A DNA stretch of 64,000 nucleotides from Acuticoccus sp039034015 (GTDB lineage: Bacteria; Pseudomonadota; Alphaproteobacteria; Rhizobiales; Amorphaceae): NCBI GenBank assembly GCA_039034015.1, contig JBCCBM010000007.1:1-64000 (forward strand), written 5' to 3'. Below the pieces are notes generated by a model that was given only the letters and a program-made list of their open reading frames with translations, ran no database searches and had not been told where the DNA came from. Positions 24,310 through 32,567 of the stretch are shown in pieces. How positions within the stretch are numbered: position 1 is the stretch's first letter; the number at the start of each line of letters is the position of its first letter. Position numbers and translations under genes: made by a program.

Positions 24310-25194
24310 TTACGCGTTGGCGACGGCGGCCATTGCGGCAGCCTCGGCGCTTCCGCCAGTGTGCGCGCTTTGGAACGGGGCGTGGGTCACGATCTGCGGG
24401 TCGGGGGCGCCGATGACGCGCTCATCCTTGTCGGGGTAATTGATTGAGCTCAAGAAGTGCCGCATGCACTCAAGCCGTGCGCGCTTCTTGTCGTCAGATT
24501 TGATGATCGTCCATGGCGCGTCGGCGGTGTCGGTGTAGAAGAACATGGCCTCCTTGGCGTCCGTATACTCATCCCACAACGAGAGGGACTGGAGGTCGAT
24601 GGGGGAGAGCTTCCACCGTTTGAGTGGGTCGGTCTCGCGGGACTTGAAACGCGACTTTTGCTCGCCCTGGGAGACGGAGAACCAGTATTTATAAAGGTGA
24701 ATGCCTGAGCGCACGAGCATCCGCTCGAATTCCGGCGCCTGACGCATGAACTCGCGATAGTCCCGTGGGGAGCAAAAGCCCATCACGCGCTCCACGCCCG
24801 CGCGGTTGTACCAAGAGCGATCGTAGAACACGATTTCGCCGGCGGTGGGCAAGTGCTTGATGTAGCGCTGGAAAAACCACTGGCCGCGCTCATCGTCGCT
24901 CGGCTTGTTGAGGGCGACGACGCGGGCCGCACGCGGGTTGAGATGCTCCGTAAAGCGCTTGATGGCGCCGCCCTTGCCGGCCGCATCGCGCCCCTCGAAC
25001 AACAACACGAAGCGCTCACCGGATTCTGCGGCAAAGCGTTGAACCTTTAAAAGCTCGGCCTGAAGCTTTGACTTCTTCGCGTCATAGGTTCGGCGACCCA
25101 TCCGCTCCGGATAAGGATAAAGACCTTGGCCGAACGCTGCGATGGCACGCCCGCCTTTGGCTTTTGCGACGGGTGGTAACGTTACATGATCCAT
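24310..25194 (-). CDS. ppk2: Polyphosphate kinase 2 family protein
   Basis: A 294-residue single-domain PPK2, which transfers phosphate between polyphosphate and nucleotides. Walker A is GRDAAGKGG, Walker B is YDRSWYNRAG, and the lid region has basic residues in SRFKSRETDPLKRWKLS. The length and single domain fit a class I PPK2 acting on nucleoside diphosphates, but the exact nucleotide cannot be assigned. I prefer the ATG at 25194 over the TTG at 25212. No ppk1 or exopolyphosphatase is present in the window. Confidence 0.9.
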   Translation of the reverse strand: MDHVTLPPVAKAKGGRAIAAFGQGLYPYPERMGRRTYDAKKSKLQAELLKVQRFAAESGERFVLLFEGRDAAGKGGAIKRFTEHLNPRAARVVALNKPSDDERGQWFFQRYIKHLPTAGEIVFYDRSWYNRAGVERVMGFCSPRDYREFMRQAPEFERMLVRSGIHLYKYWFSVSQGEQKSRFKSRETDPLKRWKLSPIDLQSLSLWDEYTDAKEAMFFYTDTADAPWTIIKSDDKKRARLECMRHFLSSINYPDKDERVIGAPDPQIVTHAPFQSAHTGGSAEAAAMAAVANA

Positions 25195-25269
25195 GGTGAT
25201 ATTTCCGAGCAAGTGAAGCGCAAAGTGTGTGCTCTATAGAGCCAGAAACGATGATCTATGTCATCTTTT

Positions 25270-25833
25270 CTACATCTGCGCGATCTTTTCGCCTCGGGCT
25301 GTGTGTGTCGCAGCGGCCAGAAGGCGCTTGTCCCGGGTGGGCGCCGTCTTGGCAAGTTTGATCCAACGCAAGACGTTGCGTCGGTAGGATGGGGCAAGGT
25401 CGTCCCACGCGGCGCGCGCGCCATGATCCTTCAGCGCCGCATCAAGGTCACCCGGCACAACCAACGCGTCCACATCGTCCATAAAGGTCCAAAGGCCGCT
25501 CGCCTTGCCGGCGGCGACGGACGCGTCACCGGCCGGGTGCATGCGGCCCTCCGCGGCAAGGCGGGCCGCGCGGTCCTTGTAGGTTTTTGACCAATGCTCC
25601 ACCCGGCGCGGGCTGATGAACTGCATGGTGCGGATGTCATCCACCACCTTGCGCCGCCCATCGATCCAACCGTGGGCCACCAAGGCGTCCAGAACGTCCT
25701 CCCGGCCGACATATTTGTCGTCATGGCCAACGCCCTTTTTGTGGGTGATCAGCCAGACGCCGTCCGGTTGTGCGTGATTGTCGCCAAGCCAGGCCCAGAG
25801 TGCGTCGGCGCTCTCCACGGCAACCGTCGTCAT
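25270..25833 (-). CDS. YdeI/OmpD-associated family protein
   Basis: A 187-residue cytoplasmic protein of the YdeI/OmpD-associated family. Early conserved stretches are WLGDNHAQPDGVWL and the GWIDGRRKVVDD segment, and SPRRVEHWSKTYKDR follows; the C-terminal half has SYRRNVLRWI. The family is linked to bacteriocin or antimicrobial-peptide tolerance in some reports, but its chemistry is unknown. Its start overlaps by 4 bp the stop of the exported protein gene at 25830, which puts it at the end of the strand that carries sdhA. Confidence 0.82.
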   Translation of the reverse strand: MTTVAVESADALWAWLGDNHAQPDGVWLITHKKGVGHDDKYVGREDVLDALVAHGWIDGRRKVVDDIRTMQFISPRRVEHWSKTYKDRAARLAAEGRMHPAGDASVAAGKASGLWTFMDDVDALVVPGDLDAALKDHGARAAWDDLAPSYRRNVLRWIKLAKTAPTRDKRLLAAATHTARGEKIAQM

Positions 25834-26939
25834 GGCGTGGTGGCAACGGTGAGGCCAAGGGCGCGAAGGGCCGCATCATCGCCAGACAGCGCCGCGTTGA
25901 CGGTCGCGAGCGGCGTCGGCGCATCCGGCGCAAGGGTGAGGATGACGCGGCCCGGCCCGCTCGCCAACATCGTGGCGGTTGCAAGCGCGAAACTCTCGCG
26001 CAGCGTCTCATCCTCAATGGCAAAAAGCGCGCCCGCGATGGCCTGCTGCTGGATCATCCGTGCCACATCGCGCGGCAGGCCCATGGCGCGGCCCATGGCG
26101 GCGGAGACGGCGTCTCCGATCCCAACGTTGCTGAGTGTGAGGGTTGCGCCTCTGAGCAGCACCGTCTGAAGGGCGGGCGGATTGTCGGGCGCAGGGTGCG
26201 TCAGCTGAAAGTCGCTCTCCGGGGTGAGGCCGGACAGGGTTGCCGACCCGTGGGCGGACACAAGGCCGGGCAAATCCAGCGTGACGAGGGGCATTTCGAG
26301 CACGCCTGTCTCGTCCCACGCAAACTGAAGGGTCACCTGTGCGGGGGCGATGGCAAGGCCCGCGAAGGGGTCGCCCGGGCCGGGGGCTCTTGCGGTGATC
26401 TCGGAGAGGACGAGCTTGCCGCCCAACAGGCCATCACCGTGCTGCGCGTCGGGCGTGAATGTGGCGAGGGCGATGGAGAGGGTCGCGCCGTCGCCCGTTG
26501 TTCGCATGTTGTGGATGGTGAAGGCGCCGAACGCGCGCAAACCCTCCACGATCGGCGCCTTGATGGAGAGGACGCCGGGGGAGAGGCGCACGTCGTGGGC
26601 GGTGGTGCGGGCAATTTCGGTCAACTCGCGGCCAAGGGCGATGCGCACATTGGCGGCCGACAGTCGGTCAGCGTGCAAAACGCCGTCCACAAGGCGGGGG
26701 GCGGTGAGGCTGAGGCTCCCGACGACGCAGCTGTGGGCGGGCGTGCCGGGCGCCTCGGTCACAACGTCGGTGAGGATGATGTTGCCGGCGACCTGCCGCA
26801 CGGTGCCGACGCCAGTGACTTGCTCACCATCCCGTTCAATGGCGGCGAGGAGGGCGTCGGCCTCAGGGAACCCGGTGGGCTCAAACGCTGCGGCGTGGGT
26901 TGTCACCAGCGCCGCGGCGAGGACGAGGCCTACGCGCAT
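25830..26939 (-). CDS. Exported protein of unknown function downstream of sdhA
   Basis: A 369-residue protein with a signal peptide (about 1-17, ending HAAA-F). The mature part is low in lysine and cysteine, rich in short beta-like stretches (for example LTLSNVGIGDAV and GRVILTLAPDAP), and has no motif I recognise. The pattern of repeated amphipathic strands is loosely like periplasmic lipid- or envelope-associated proteins, but this is only an impression. The ATG at 26939 overlaps the sdhA stop (TGATG), so it is translationally coupled to sdhA, where sdhB would normally be found. It is not an iron-sulfur protein: there is no cysteine cluster. Confidence 0.75.
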   Translation of the reverse strand: MRVGLVLAAALVTTHAAAFEPTGFPEADALLAAIERDGEQVTGVGTVRQVAGNIILTDVVTEAPGTPAHSCVVGSLSLTAPRLVDGVLHADRLSAANVRIALGRELTEIARTTAHDVRLSPGVLSIKAPIVEGLRAFGAFTIHNMRTTGDGATLSIALATFTPDAQHGDGLLGGKLVLSEITARAPGPGDPFAGLAIAPAQVTLQFAWDETGVLEMPLVTLDLPGLVSAHGSATLSGLTPESDFQLTHPAPDNPPALQTVLLRGATLTLSNVGIGDAVSAAMGRAMGLPRDVARMIQQQAIAGALFAIEDETLRESFALATATMLASGPGRVILTLAPDAPTPLATVNAALSGDDAALRALGLTVATTP

Positions 26940-28750
26940 CAATAGACGCGTTTGGCCGGTGCAATGTACTCGATGGCGTTGGACAAGGTGTAGGTGTGCA
27001 CCGGACGGTCGTCGATACGCACCTTATAGTCATCGTCCAGGTAGGCGAGGGTGTGCTTCATCCAGTCCGCATCGTCCCGCTCGGGGAAATCTTCGCGGGC
27101 GTGGGCACCGCGGGATTCGGTGCGGTTGAGCGCAGAGTCCATGGTGACGACGGCTTGGCCGATGAGGTTGTCAAACTCCAGCGTCTCGATGAGGTCGGTG
27201 TTCCAGATCATCGACTTGTCGATCACCTTGATGTCGCCCATGCCGCCGGCAACCTCGTGGATGAGGGTATGGCCTTCTTCCAGAATTTCGCCGGAGCGGA
27301 AAACGGCGCAGTTGTTTTGCATGGTGCGCTGCATTTTGTCGCGCAGCTCGGCCGTGGGCGTGTCGCCGGAGGCGTTGCGGAAATGGTCAAGCCGGGAGAG
27401 CGACGGGTCGTCCGCGCTTTTGGGAAGCGGGGGCAGCGCTTCGCCGGGCGTCACCGTTTCGGCGCAGCGCTGGGCGGTCGCGCGGCCAAACACCACAAGG
27501 TCGATCAGCGAGTTGGAGCCGAGCCGGTTGGCCCCGTGGACCGAGACGCACGCCGCCTCGCCAATGGCCATCAGGCCGGGGACGACGGTGTCAGGGTCGC
27601 CGTCGATCTTGGTGAGCACCTCGCCGTGAAAATTGGTCGGGATCCCGCCCATGTTGTAGTGCACGGTTGGGATCACCGGGATCGGCTCTTTGGTGACGTC
27701 AACGCCTGCAAACACCCGCGCGCTTTCTGAAATGCCGGGCAAGCGCTCGTGCAAAATATCAGGGTCGAGGTGTTCCAGGTGCAGGTGGATGTGGTCGGAC
27801 CCTTTGCCGACGCCCCGCCCTTCGCGGATCTCGATGGTCATGGAGCGGGAGACGACGTCGCGGCTGGCAAGGTCCTTGGCGGATGGGGCGTAGCGCTCCA
27901 TAAAACGCTCGCCGTCGGAGTTGGTGAGGTAGCCGCCCTCGCCGCGCGAACCCTCGGTGATGAGGCAGCCGGCACCATAGATGCCGGTGGGGTGGAACTG
28001 CACGAACTCCATGTCCTGGAGTGGGAGGCCCGCGCGCAAAACCATCGCGTTGCCGTCACCCGTGCAGGTGTGAGCCGAGGTGCAGGAGAAGTAGGCCCGG
28101 CCGTAGCCGCCTGTGGCGAGGATGGTTTTGTGGGCGCGGAAGCGGTGGATCGTCCCATCGTCGAGGCACATGGCCATGACGCCGCGGCAAGCCCCCTCAT
28201 CCATGATGAGGTCGAGCGCGAAATACTCGATGTAAAACTCGGCGGAGTGGCGCAGGGACTGGCCGTAAAGCGTGTGGAGGATGGCGTGGCCGGTGCGGTC
28301 GGCCGCCGCGCACGTGCGCTGGGCGGTGCCTTTGCCAAAGTTTGTGGTCATGCCGCCGAAGGGGCGCTGGTAGATCTTCCCTTCTTCGGTGCGGCTGAAG
28401 GGCACACCCCAGTGTTCCAGCTCGTAGACCGCCTCGGGGGCGTTGCGGCACAGATATTCAATGGCGTCCTGATCGCCCAGCCAGTCCGACCCTTTGACGG
28501 TGTCGTACATGTGCCAGCGCCAATCATCCTGGCCCATGTTGCCGAGCGCGGCCGAGATGCCCCCCTGGGCGGCCACCGTGTGCGAGCGTGTGGGGAAGAC
28601 TTTTGTGATGCAGGCGGTGCGCAGGCCCGCTTCCGCGCAGCCCACCACCGCGCGAAGGCCAGAGCCCCCCGCGCCCACCACAACCACATCATACTCGTGG
28701 TCGATGACGTTATAGGCCGGTGAGCCGTTGGCTCCGTTGGTGGCGGTCAT
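26939..28750 (-). CDS. sdhA: Succinate dehydrogenase flavoprotein subunit
   Basis: A 603-residue flavoprotein subunit of complex II, which oxidises succinate to fumarate at the inner face of the membrane. The dinucleotide fold VVVVGAGGSGLRA starts near residue 22. His57 in TRSHTVAAQGG is the covalent FAD-attachment histidine. QFHPTGIYGAGCLITEG and the C-terminal RTESRGAHAREDFPERDD are further signatures. It needs SdhB for electron transfer, but no sdhB gene lies in this window: the next gene is a protein of unknown function that overlaps its stop. sdhD is 116 bp upstream. Confidence 0.97.
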   Translation of the reverse strand: MTATNGANGSPAYNVIDHEYDVVVVGAGGSGLRAVVGCAEAGLRTACITKVFPTRSHTVAAQGGISAALGNMGQDDWRWHMYDTVKGSDWLGDQDAIEYLCRNAPEAVYELEHWGVPFSRTEEGKIYQRPFGGMTTNFGKGTAQRTCAAADRTGHAILHTLYGQSLRHSAEFYIEYFALDLIMDEGACRGVMAMCLDDGTIHRFRAHKTILATGGYGRAYFSCTSAHTCTGDGNAMVLRAGLPLQDMEFVQFHPTGIYGAGCLITEGSRGEGGYLTNSDGERFMERYAPSAKDLASRDVVSRSMTIEIREGRGVGKGSDHIHLHLEHLDPDILHERLPGISESARVFAGVDVTKEPIPVIPTVHYNMGGIPTNFHGEVLTKIDGDPDTVVPGLMAIGEAACVSVHGANRLGSNSLIDLVVFGRATAQRCAETVTPGEALPPLPKSADDPSLSRLDHFRNASGDTPTAELRDKMQRTMQNNCAVFRSGEILEEGHTLIHEVAGGMGDIKVIDKSMIWNTDLIETLEFDNLIGQAVVTMDSALNRTESRGAHAREDFPERDDADWMKHTLAYLDDDYKVRIDDRPVHTYTLSNAIEYIAPAKRVY

Positions 28751-28866
28751 GGTCGAATTCCCCAGGCGATCGTGGTGGCCCTGCGGCCCCCCTTTTTATG
28801 GCGCGTTGCGCGACCAAACGCCAGCGGTCGCGGCGTTGCGCCGCCGGGGCGGACGGGAGCTTGGAC

Positions 28867-29337
28867 CTACGGGGTGGCGGGCGCCGCGCCGATGACAGAC
28901 TGGAACAAGATTGCCGCGATCGCATAAAGCCCAACACCGGCCACCGCGATGGCGAAGAAGGTGTTGGCCGTCAGGAGCAAGAACTTTGCGCCGTCCGCGT
29001 GGATATAGTCCTCGATAATCACCTGAATGCCGAGGCGCAGATGGATCGCCACCGAGAGGATGGCGAGCGCAAGCGGGATCGCGACGAACGGGCTCCCCAC
29101 AAACGCGATCGCCTCCGGGTATGTGCGGCCCGAAAGGCCGATCGCGACGACGCCCAGCGCAACCAGCAGGAGCGCGTTGGCGAGCGCCGTCACCCGCTGC
29201 TTGATGAAATGCTCGGTGCCTGACCGCGCGGTCCCCAAACCGCGGATGGTTTTGAGGGCGGTCTTTTGGCCGCGGTGGCCGGACCCGTCGAGTGCCACTG
29301 GTTTGCGCAACGTTGTTCTCCCGGTTCGCGGCGCCAC
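28867..29337 (-). CDS. sdhD: Succinate dehydrogenase membrane anchor subunit
   Basis: A protein of up to 156 residues with three TM helices that anchors complex II and helps bind heme b and ubiquinone. The first helix follows FIKQRVTALANALLLVALGV, the heme-ligand histidine is in the second helix region (AIHLRLGIQVIIEDYIH), and the third helix is near the C-terminus. The start is uncertain: GTG at 29337 is very close to GAGGG, whereas TTG at 29310 has GGGAGAA at a normal distance. The gene lies 6 bp after the trypsin-fold gene and 116 bp before sdhA. Confidence 0.9.
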   Translation of the reverse strand: MAPRTGRTTLRKPVALDGSGHRGQKTALKTIRGLGTARSGTEHFIKQRVTALANALLLVALGVVAIGLSGRTYPEAIAFVGSPFVAIPLALAILSVAIHLRLGIQVIIEDYIHADGAKFLLLTANTFFAIAVAGVGLYAIAAILFQSVIGAAPATP

Positions 29338-29343
29338 CCCTCA

Positions 29344-30813
29344 CTAATGGCACAACAGGCGGTACGTAAAGCGCGCCGCATCTGCCGCGACCGCATGGGC
29401 GGGCTTCGCGTCAGCCCCACGCGGGACAATCGTTGCGTCGATCTTGTGGGTTTTCAAGAACGCGCGCAGCACCCACGCCTGGACCGCAAAGGCCGCGCTC
29501 TTGGGCGGTTTGGCGTTGAGCGGCCGGCTCATGAGGCCAAGCATGCGCCCGCTGGCGTCAAGCAACGGGCCGCCGGCGGTTCCGTCCGAGAGGTCGGTGG
29601 ATGCGCGCAGCATTTCTCCGGTGCCCCGCGGGCCAGCAAGGGCGGCAATGTTGCCGGGCGCCACCGCAAGGTCGCTCCCGAGCGCCGTGCCGGGCGGGAA
29701 GTTGAACGCCAGCGCAGGCTCGGCAAGGCGCGGCTCATCATTGGCGATGGGTGCAACGCCCTCGGGCATCGCCCCCTCCACCGCGAGGAGCGCCAGGCCA
29801 AGGCGCCCGTCAAACGCGATCACATCGGCCCGGCCGAGCGGATCGACGGTGATGGCCTGGCAAGGGGCAATCAGGCGCGTGGTGGTTAAAAAGACGCCCT
29901 TGTCGGTGAGGGCAACTGCGGTGCCGTGGGCCTTTTTGAACTCTTGGGGCTCGGCGGCGGCCGGTGCGGCAGCGGCCGGCGGTGGGGTGTTGACCACCAC
30001 GGTGATCGGCCGCTCCTCACGCCGGGCGTCGGGGGCCTCGCGCTGGGGCAGTTCGGGCGTTGGCTCCGGGCCCGCCCAGTCCCGCCGCGGGAGGGGCCGC
30101 CGCATGAAGGGGCGCGCCTTCTTGCCGGTTTCAACACTGTTGAGGAGCGCAATCACCTGGGGCCGCAGCGTGCGCGCGTGGGCATCGGAAAGCTCCACGA
30201 ACACGCCGCGCACATCCCCATCCTTCAAAACGCCCGTGGCAAAGATCGTCTTGCCGTCCAAGCGCCAGCGCGCCTTCACCGTTTTTTTGGTGAGGCGGTG
30301 GTGGCGCGGGCGGGTGCCGGCCCGCTCGTTCGCCAAGGTCATGAATGATTTGAGCGCCGAAGCCCCGCGCCCCGGGAGCGCAAACGAGGTGAGGACCATC
30401 CGCCGCTTTGGCGCTTGATAGGTGCGGCCGCCAAGGTTGTTGCGGTGTTTTGAAAGCCGCAGCTGCGCGGTGGGCAGGCCGTAGGAAAGGCCCGCCACAT
30501 CGTCGTGGCTGATGCGCCAGCGGGCCCGCAGACGCTCGGCCCGGGCTTTGCCCATGAGCGTGCGCAGTTGATCGCGCTCCAGCCGGCCGGTGGCCGCGTG
30601 GCCGATCGTGCGTTGAAACGCTTGAACGGCCTTCCGGCTCTGGGGGCCGAAAATGCCGTCCACCGGGCCATCCAGATGCCCGGCCCACACCAGCGCATTT
30701 TGCACCGTGGACGCGGCCTTTGGATCGGCCGTGTTGACGGCAAAGGCCGCGCTGGGCAGCAGCGCAATCCAAACGGCGATGAGGCAGACAACGAGGCGTG
30801 GGCCAGCCGGCAT
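29344..30813 (-). CDS. Exported peptidoglycan-binding / trypsin-fold protein with lost catalytic triad
   Basis: A 489-residue exported protein between sdhC and sdhD. After a signal peptide (ending SAAFA-V) comes a PG_binding_1-type domain (about 34-77, with DGIFGPQSRKAVQAFQ), a basic middle region, a proline/alanine linker, and a C-terminal trypsin-like domain (about 295-460). The three expected catalytic residues are all replaced: the TNAHV His is Arg313 (TTTRLIAPC), the Asp before LALL is Gly339, and the GNSGGP Ser is Ala413 (GTAGGPLLD). The fold-supporting residues around them are kept. So it is probably a non-catalytic binding or scaffold protein. The ATG at 30813 has GGAG upstream. Confidence 0.82.
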   Translation of the reverse strand: MPAGPRLVVCLIAVWIALLPSAAFAVNTADPKAASTVQNALVWAGHLDGPVDGIFGPQSRKAVQAFQRTIGHAATGRLERDQLRTLMGKARAERLRARWRISHDDVAGLSYGLPTAQLRLSKHRNNLGGRTYQAPKRRMVLTSFALPGRGASALKSFMTLANERAGTRPRHHRLTKKTVKARWRLDGKTIFATGVLKDGDVRGVFVELSDAHARTLRPQVIALLNSVETGKKARPFMRRPLPRRDWAGPEPTPELPQREAPDARREERPITVVVNTPPPAAAAPAAAEPQEFKKAHGTAVALTDKGVFLTTTRLIAPCQAITVDPLGRADVIAFDGRLGLALLAVEGAMPEGVAPIANDEPRLAEPALAFNFPPGTALGSDLAVAPGNIAALAGPRGTGEMLRASTDLSDGTAGGPLLDASGRMLGLMSRPLNAKPPKSAAFAVQAWVLRAFLKTHKIDATIVPRGADAKPAHAVAADAARFTYRLLCH

Positions 30814-30938
30814 GGCGCAATCTCCGGTGTGCGCCACACGTTTGACAATTTTAAGGTGAAATGCGCAACCCGTTGCGCGCACCGACGGGGCCCCGCCGGG
30901 CCTCTCTGTCGATGATGCGTTGCGGCAAAGTCACCCGC

Positions 30939-30980
30939 TCGAGCATCCTGCGCCCATCTGGGCGCAGACAAGATGCTCGA
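30939..30980. repeat. Compound hairpin downstream of sdhC
   Basis: Two stacked perfect stems: outer arms 30939-30947 with 30972-30980 and inner arms 30948-30956 with 30959-30967, interrupted by a 4-base bulge (30968-30971). It makes eighteen base pairs with a 2-base loop. No T-run follows on the minus strand, the direction of sdhC transcription. Confidence 0.75.
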
Positions 30981-30992
30981 CCCTTTCAGTCT

Positions 30993-31041
30993 AGAGCGTT
31001 TTTTCTCCCATCGGCGGTTCTGCCTGGTCGAGAAACGCTCT
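30993..31041 (-). repeat. Inverted repeat directly after the sdhC stop
   Basis: Nine-base arms AGAGCGTTT (30993-31001) and AAACGCTCT (31033-31041) face each other two bases after the sdhC stop codon, with further partial pairing (TCTC/GAGA) inside. The TAGAGCG-T-rich motif resembles short intergenic repeats common in rhizobia; that similarity is from memory and unverified. Confidence 0.55.
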
Positions 31042-31043
31042 GG

Positions 31044-31454
31044 TCAGATCGCCTCAAGAACGATGGCGAGGGTCCAGACCGCGACGGTCAGAACCGTGGA
31101 GCCGATGAGCGTTGCCCAGGACATTGTGTAGCGCACATCGCCAAAACCGCGGCCCGCGTCCCACACCGCGTGGCGCACGCCACCCAGCATGTGGTGGATG
31201 AGCGACCAGGTGAACGCCACCAAGATGATCCGCGCCGGCCAAGACCCATAAATCTCGTTCATGACGGCGTGGGCCTCCGGCCCCATGGCCAGCGCCATCA
31301 AGTAGGCCAACACCAGAACGAGGCCGCCCACATTCATCACGCCCGTCATCCGGTGCATGATGGACATGACCATCGTCACAATCGGCCGATAGACCGAAAG
31401 GTGCGGCGACAAGGGCCGCGGGCGCCGGCCGCCCTCGCTGGTGATATCTGCCAT
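31044..31454 (-). CDS. sdhC: Succinate dehydrogenase cytochrome b556 subunit
   Basis: A 136-residue membrane subunit of complex II with three TM helices. The family signatures RPLSPHLSVYRP and SIMHRMTGV are near the start, and SLIHHMLGGVRHAVWD carries the heme-ligand histidine. I start it at the ATG at 31454, with GGGGGA upstream and the usual MADI-type N-terminus; the open frame further upstream has no such site. It is the first sdh gene on the strand, but a 230-bp gap with hairpins and the trypsin-fold gene come before sdhD. Confidence 0.94.
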   Translation of the reverse strand: MADITSEGGRRPRPLSPHLSVYRPIVTMVMSIMHRMTGVMNVGGLVLVLAYLMALAMGPEAHAVMNEIYGSWPARIILVAFTWSLIHHMLGGVRHAVWDAGRGFGDVRYTMSWATLIGSTVLTVAVWTLAIVLEAI

Positions 31455-31511
31455 CAATCGTCCCCCAGTCGCCCTTTCACCTAGCCCCACCGCGCCCGCT
31501 TCGTCAAAGCG

Positions 31512-32510
31512 TCACGCGATGCTGAGTGCTTCGCCCGCTGCCATCGCAGCAAGGTCGGCCTGCGGGCGGGCGCCAAGGTGCGAGATCACCTCCGCCGCGG
31601 CAAGGGCGCCGAGCCGGCCTGCGTCCTGCGGGCCCATCCCCCGCGCAATGCCCAGCATGAAGCCGCCGGCAAAAAGGTCGCCCGCACCGGTGAGATCCAC
31701 AACGTTGGCGCTGTGGGCGGCGACATCATGGACCGCGCCGTCGGTGAGGATGCGGGCGCCATCGGCCCCCATGGTGACCGCCGTCAGCGGCACCAGCTCG
31801 GACAGCGCGCGGCAGGCGGCATCAAGGTCGTCGGTCTCGAAAAGCGCCTTTGCCTCAGCAACATTGGCGAGGAGAAGCCCGATGTGCCCGCTTTTCAGCC
31901 AATCCATGAAATCGGCGCGATGCCGCTCGATGCAAAACGCGTCCGACAGGGTGAGCGCGGCGGTGCGGCCGGATGCGGTCGCCCGCTCGGCAGCGCTGCG
32001 GAAAGCGGCCTTCGCGTCGGACGGGTCGAAGAGATAGCCTTCCAGGAAGGTGATGGCCGAGGCATCCACCAGGGCCGTGTCAATGTCGGCGGGGGTGAGG
32101 CGCTGGCTTGCGCCCAAAAAGGTGTTCATCGTGCGCTCGCCATCGGGCGTCACGAGGATGACGGAGGTGGCCGTTGGCTCCGCCCCGGTCAAAAAGGACG
32201 TGCAAAATTCGATGCCAAGGCGGTGCATGTCATCGCGGTACGCGCGGCCATAGTCATCATCGGCGACCTTGCCGATGAAGGCGCCCCGCCCGCCGAGCGC
32301 GGCCACCCCGGCGATGGAGTTGCCCGCCGAGCCGCCTGACACGCGCACCGCATCGGTGAGCAGCGCGTCCACCGCGTGGGCCTCCTCCGCGGTCACAAGG
32401 CGCATCGACCCTTTGACGAGGTTTTGGCTTTCAAGGGCCGCATCGCTGGCGTGGCCCAAAATGTCAAAAATCGCGTTGCCGATCCCAAGAACGTCGTAGT
32501 CTGCGCGCAT
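31512..32510 (-). CDS. Adenosine kinase (PfkB/ribokinase family)
   Basis: A 332-residue PfkB-family kinase most like bacterial adenosine kinases, which recycle adenosine to AMP. The N-terminal YDVLGIGNAIFDILG and SGGSAGNSIAGVAALGG are typical, and the C-terminal signature DLTGAGDLFAGGFMLG supplies the catalytic Asp and the anion hole. Adenosine arises from S-adenosylhomocysteine hydrolysis, which is the usual reason for this gene in alphaproteobacteria. It is separated by 57 bp from sdhC and by the same distance from the hydrolase upstream. Confidence 0.9.
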   Translation of the reverse strand: MRADYDVLGIGNAIFDILGHASDAALESQNLVKGSMRLVTAEEAHAVDALLTDAVRVSGGSAGNSIAGVAALGGRGAFIGKVADDDYGRAYRDDMHRLGIEFCTSFLTGAEPTATSVILVTPDGERTMNTFLGASQRLTPADIDTALVDASAITFLEGYLFDPSDAKAAFRSAAERATASGRTAALTLSDAFCIERHRADFMDWLKSGHIGLLLANVAEAKALFETDDLDAACRALSELVPLTAVTMGADGARILTDGAVHDVAAHSANVVDLTGAGDLFAGGFMLGIARGMGPQDAGRLGALAAAEVISHLGARPQADLAAMAAGEALSIA

Positions 32511-32567
32511 TGATCCCCGCCTCGTGGTTGCCGGGTGGAACCACGCCCACGCGCCTGATGCAAGCGT

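Larger units (their letters stand above)
30814..31043 (-). other. Gap between sdhC and the trypsin-fold gene with two hairpins
   Basis: This 230-bp gap contains no gene that I can support. It holds two separately annotated inverted repeats close to the sdhC stop and a short AT-richer stretch near 30841-30860 that could be the promoter of the trypsin-fold gene on the minus strand. The structure suggests that transcription from sdhC may be attenuated or processed here. Confidence 0.45.
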
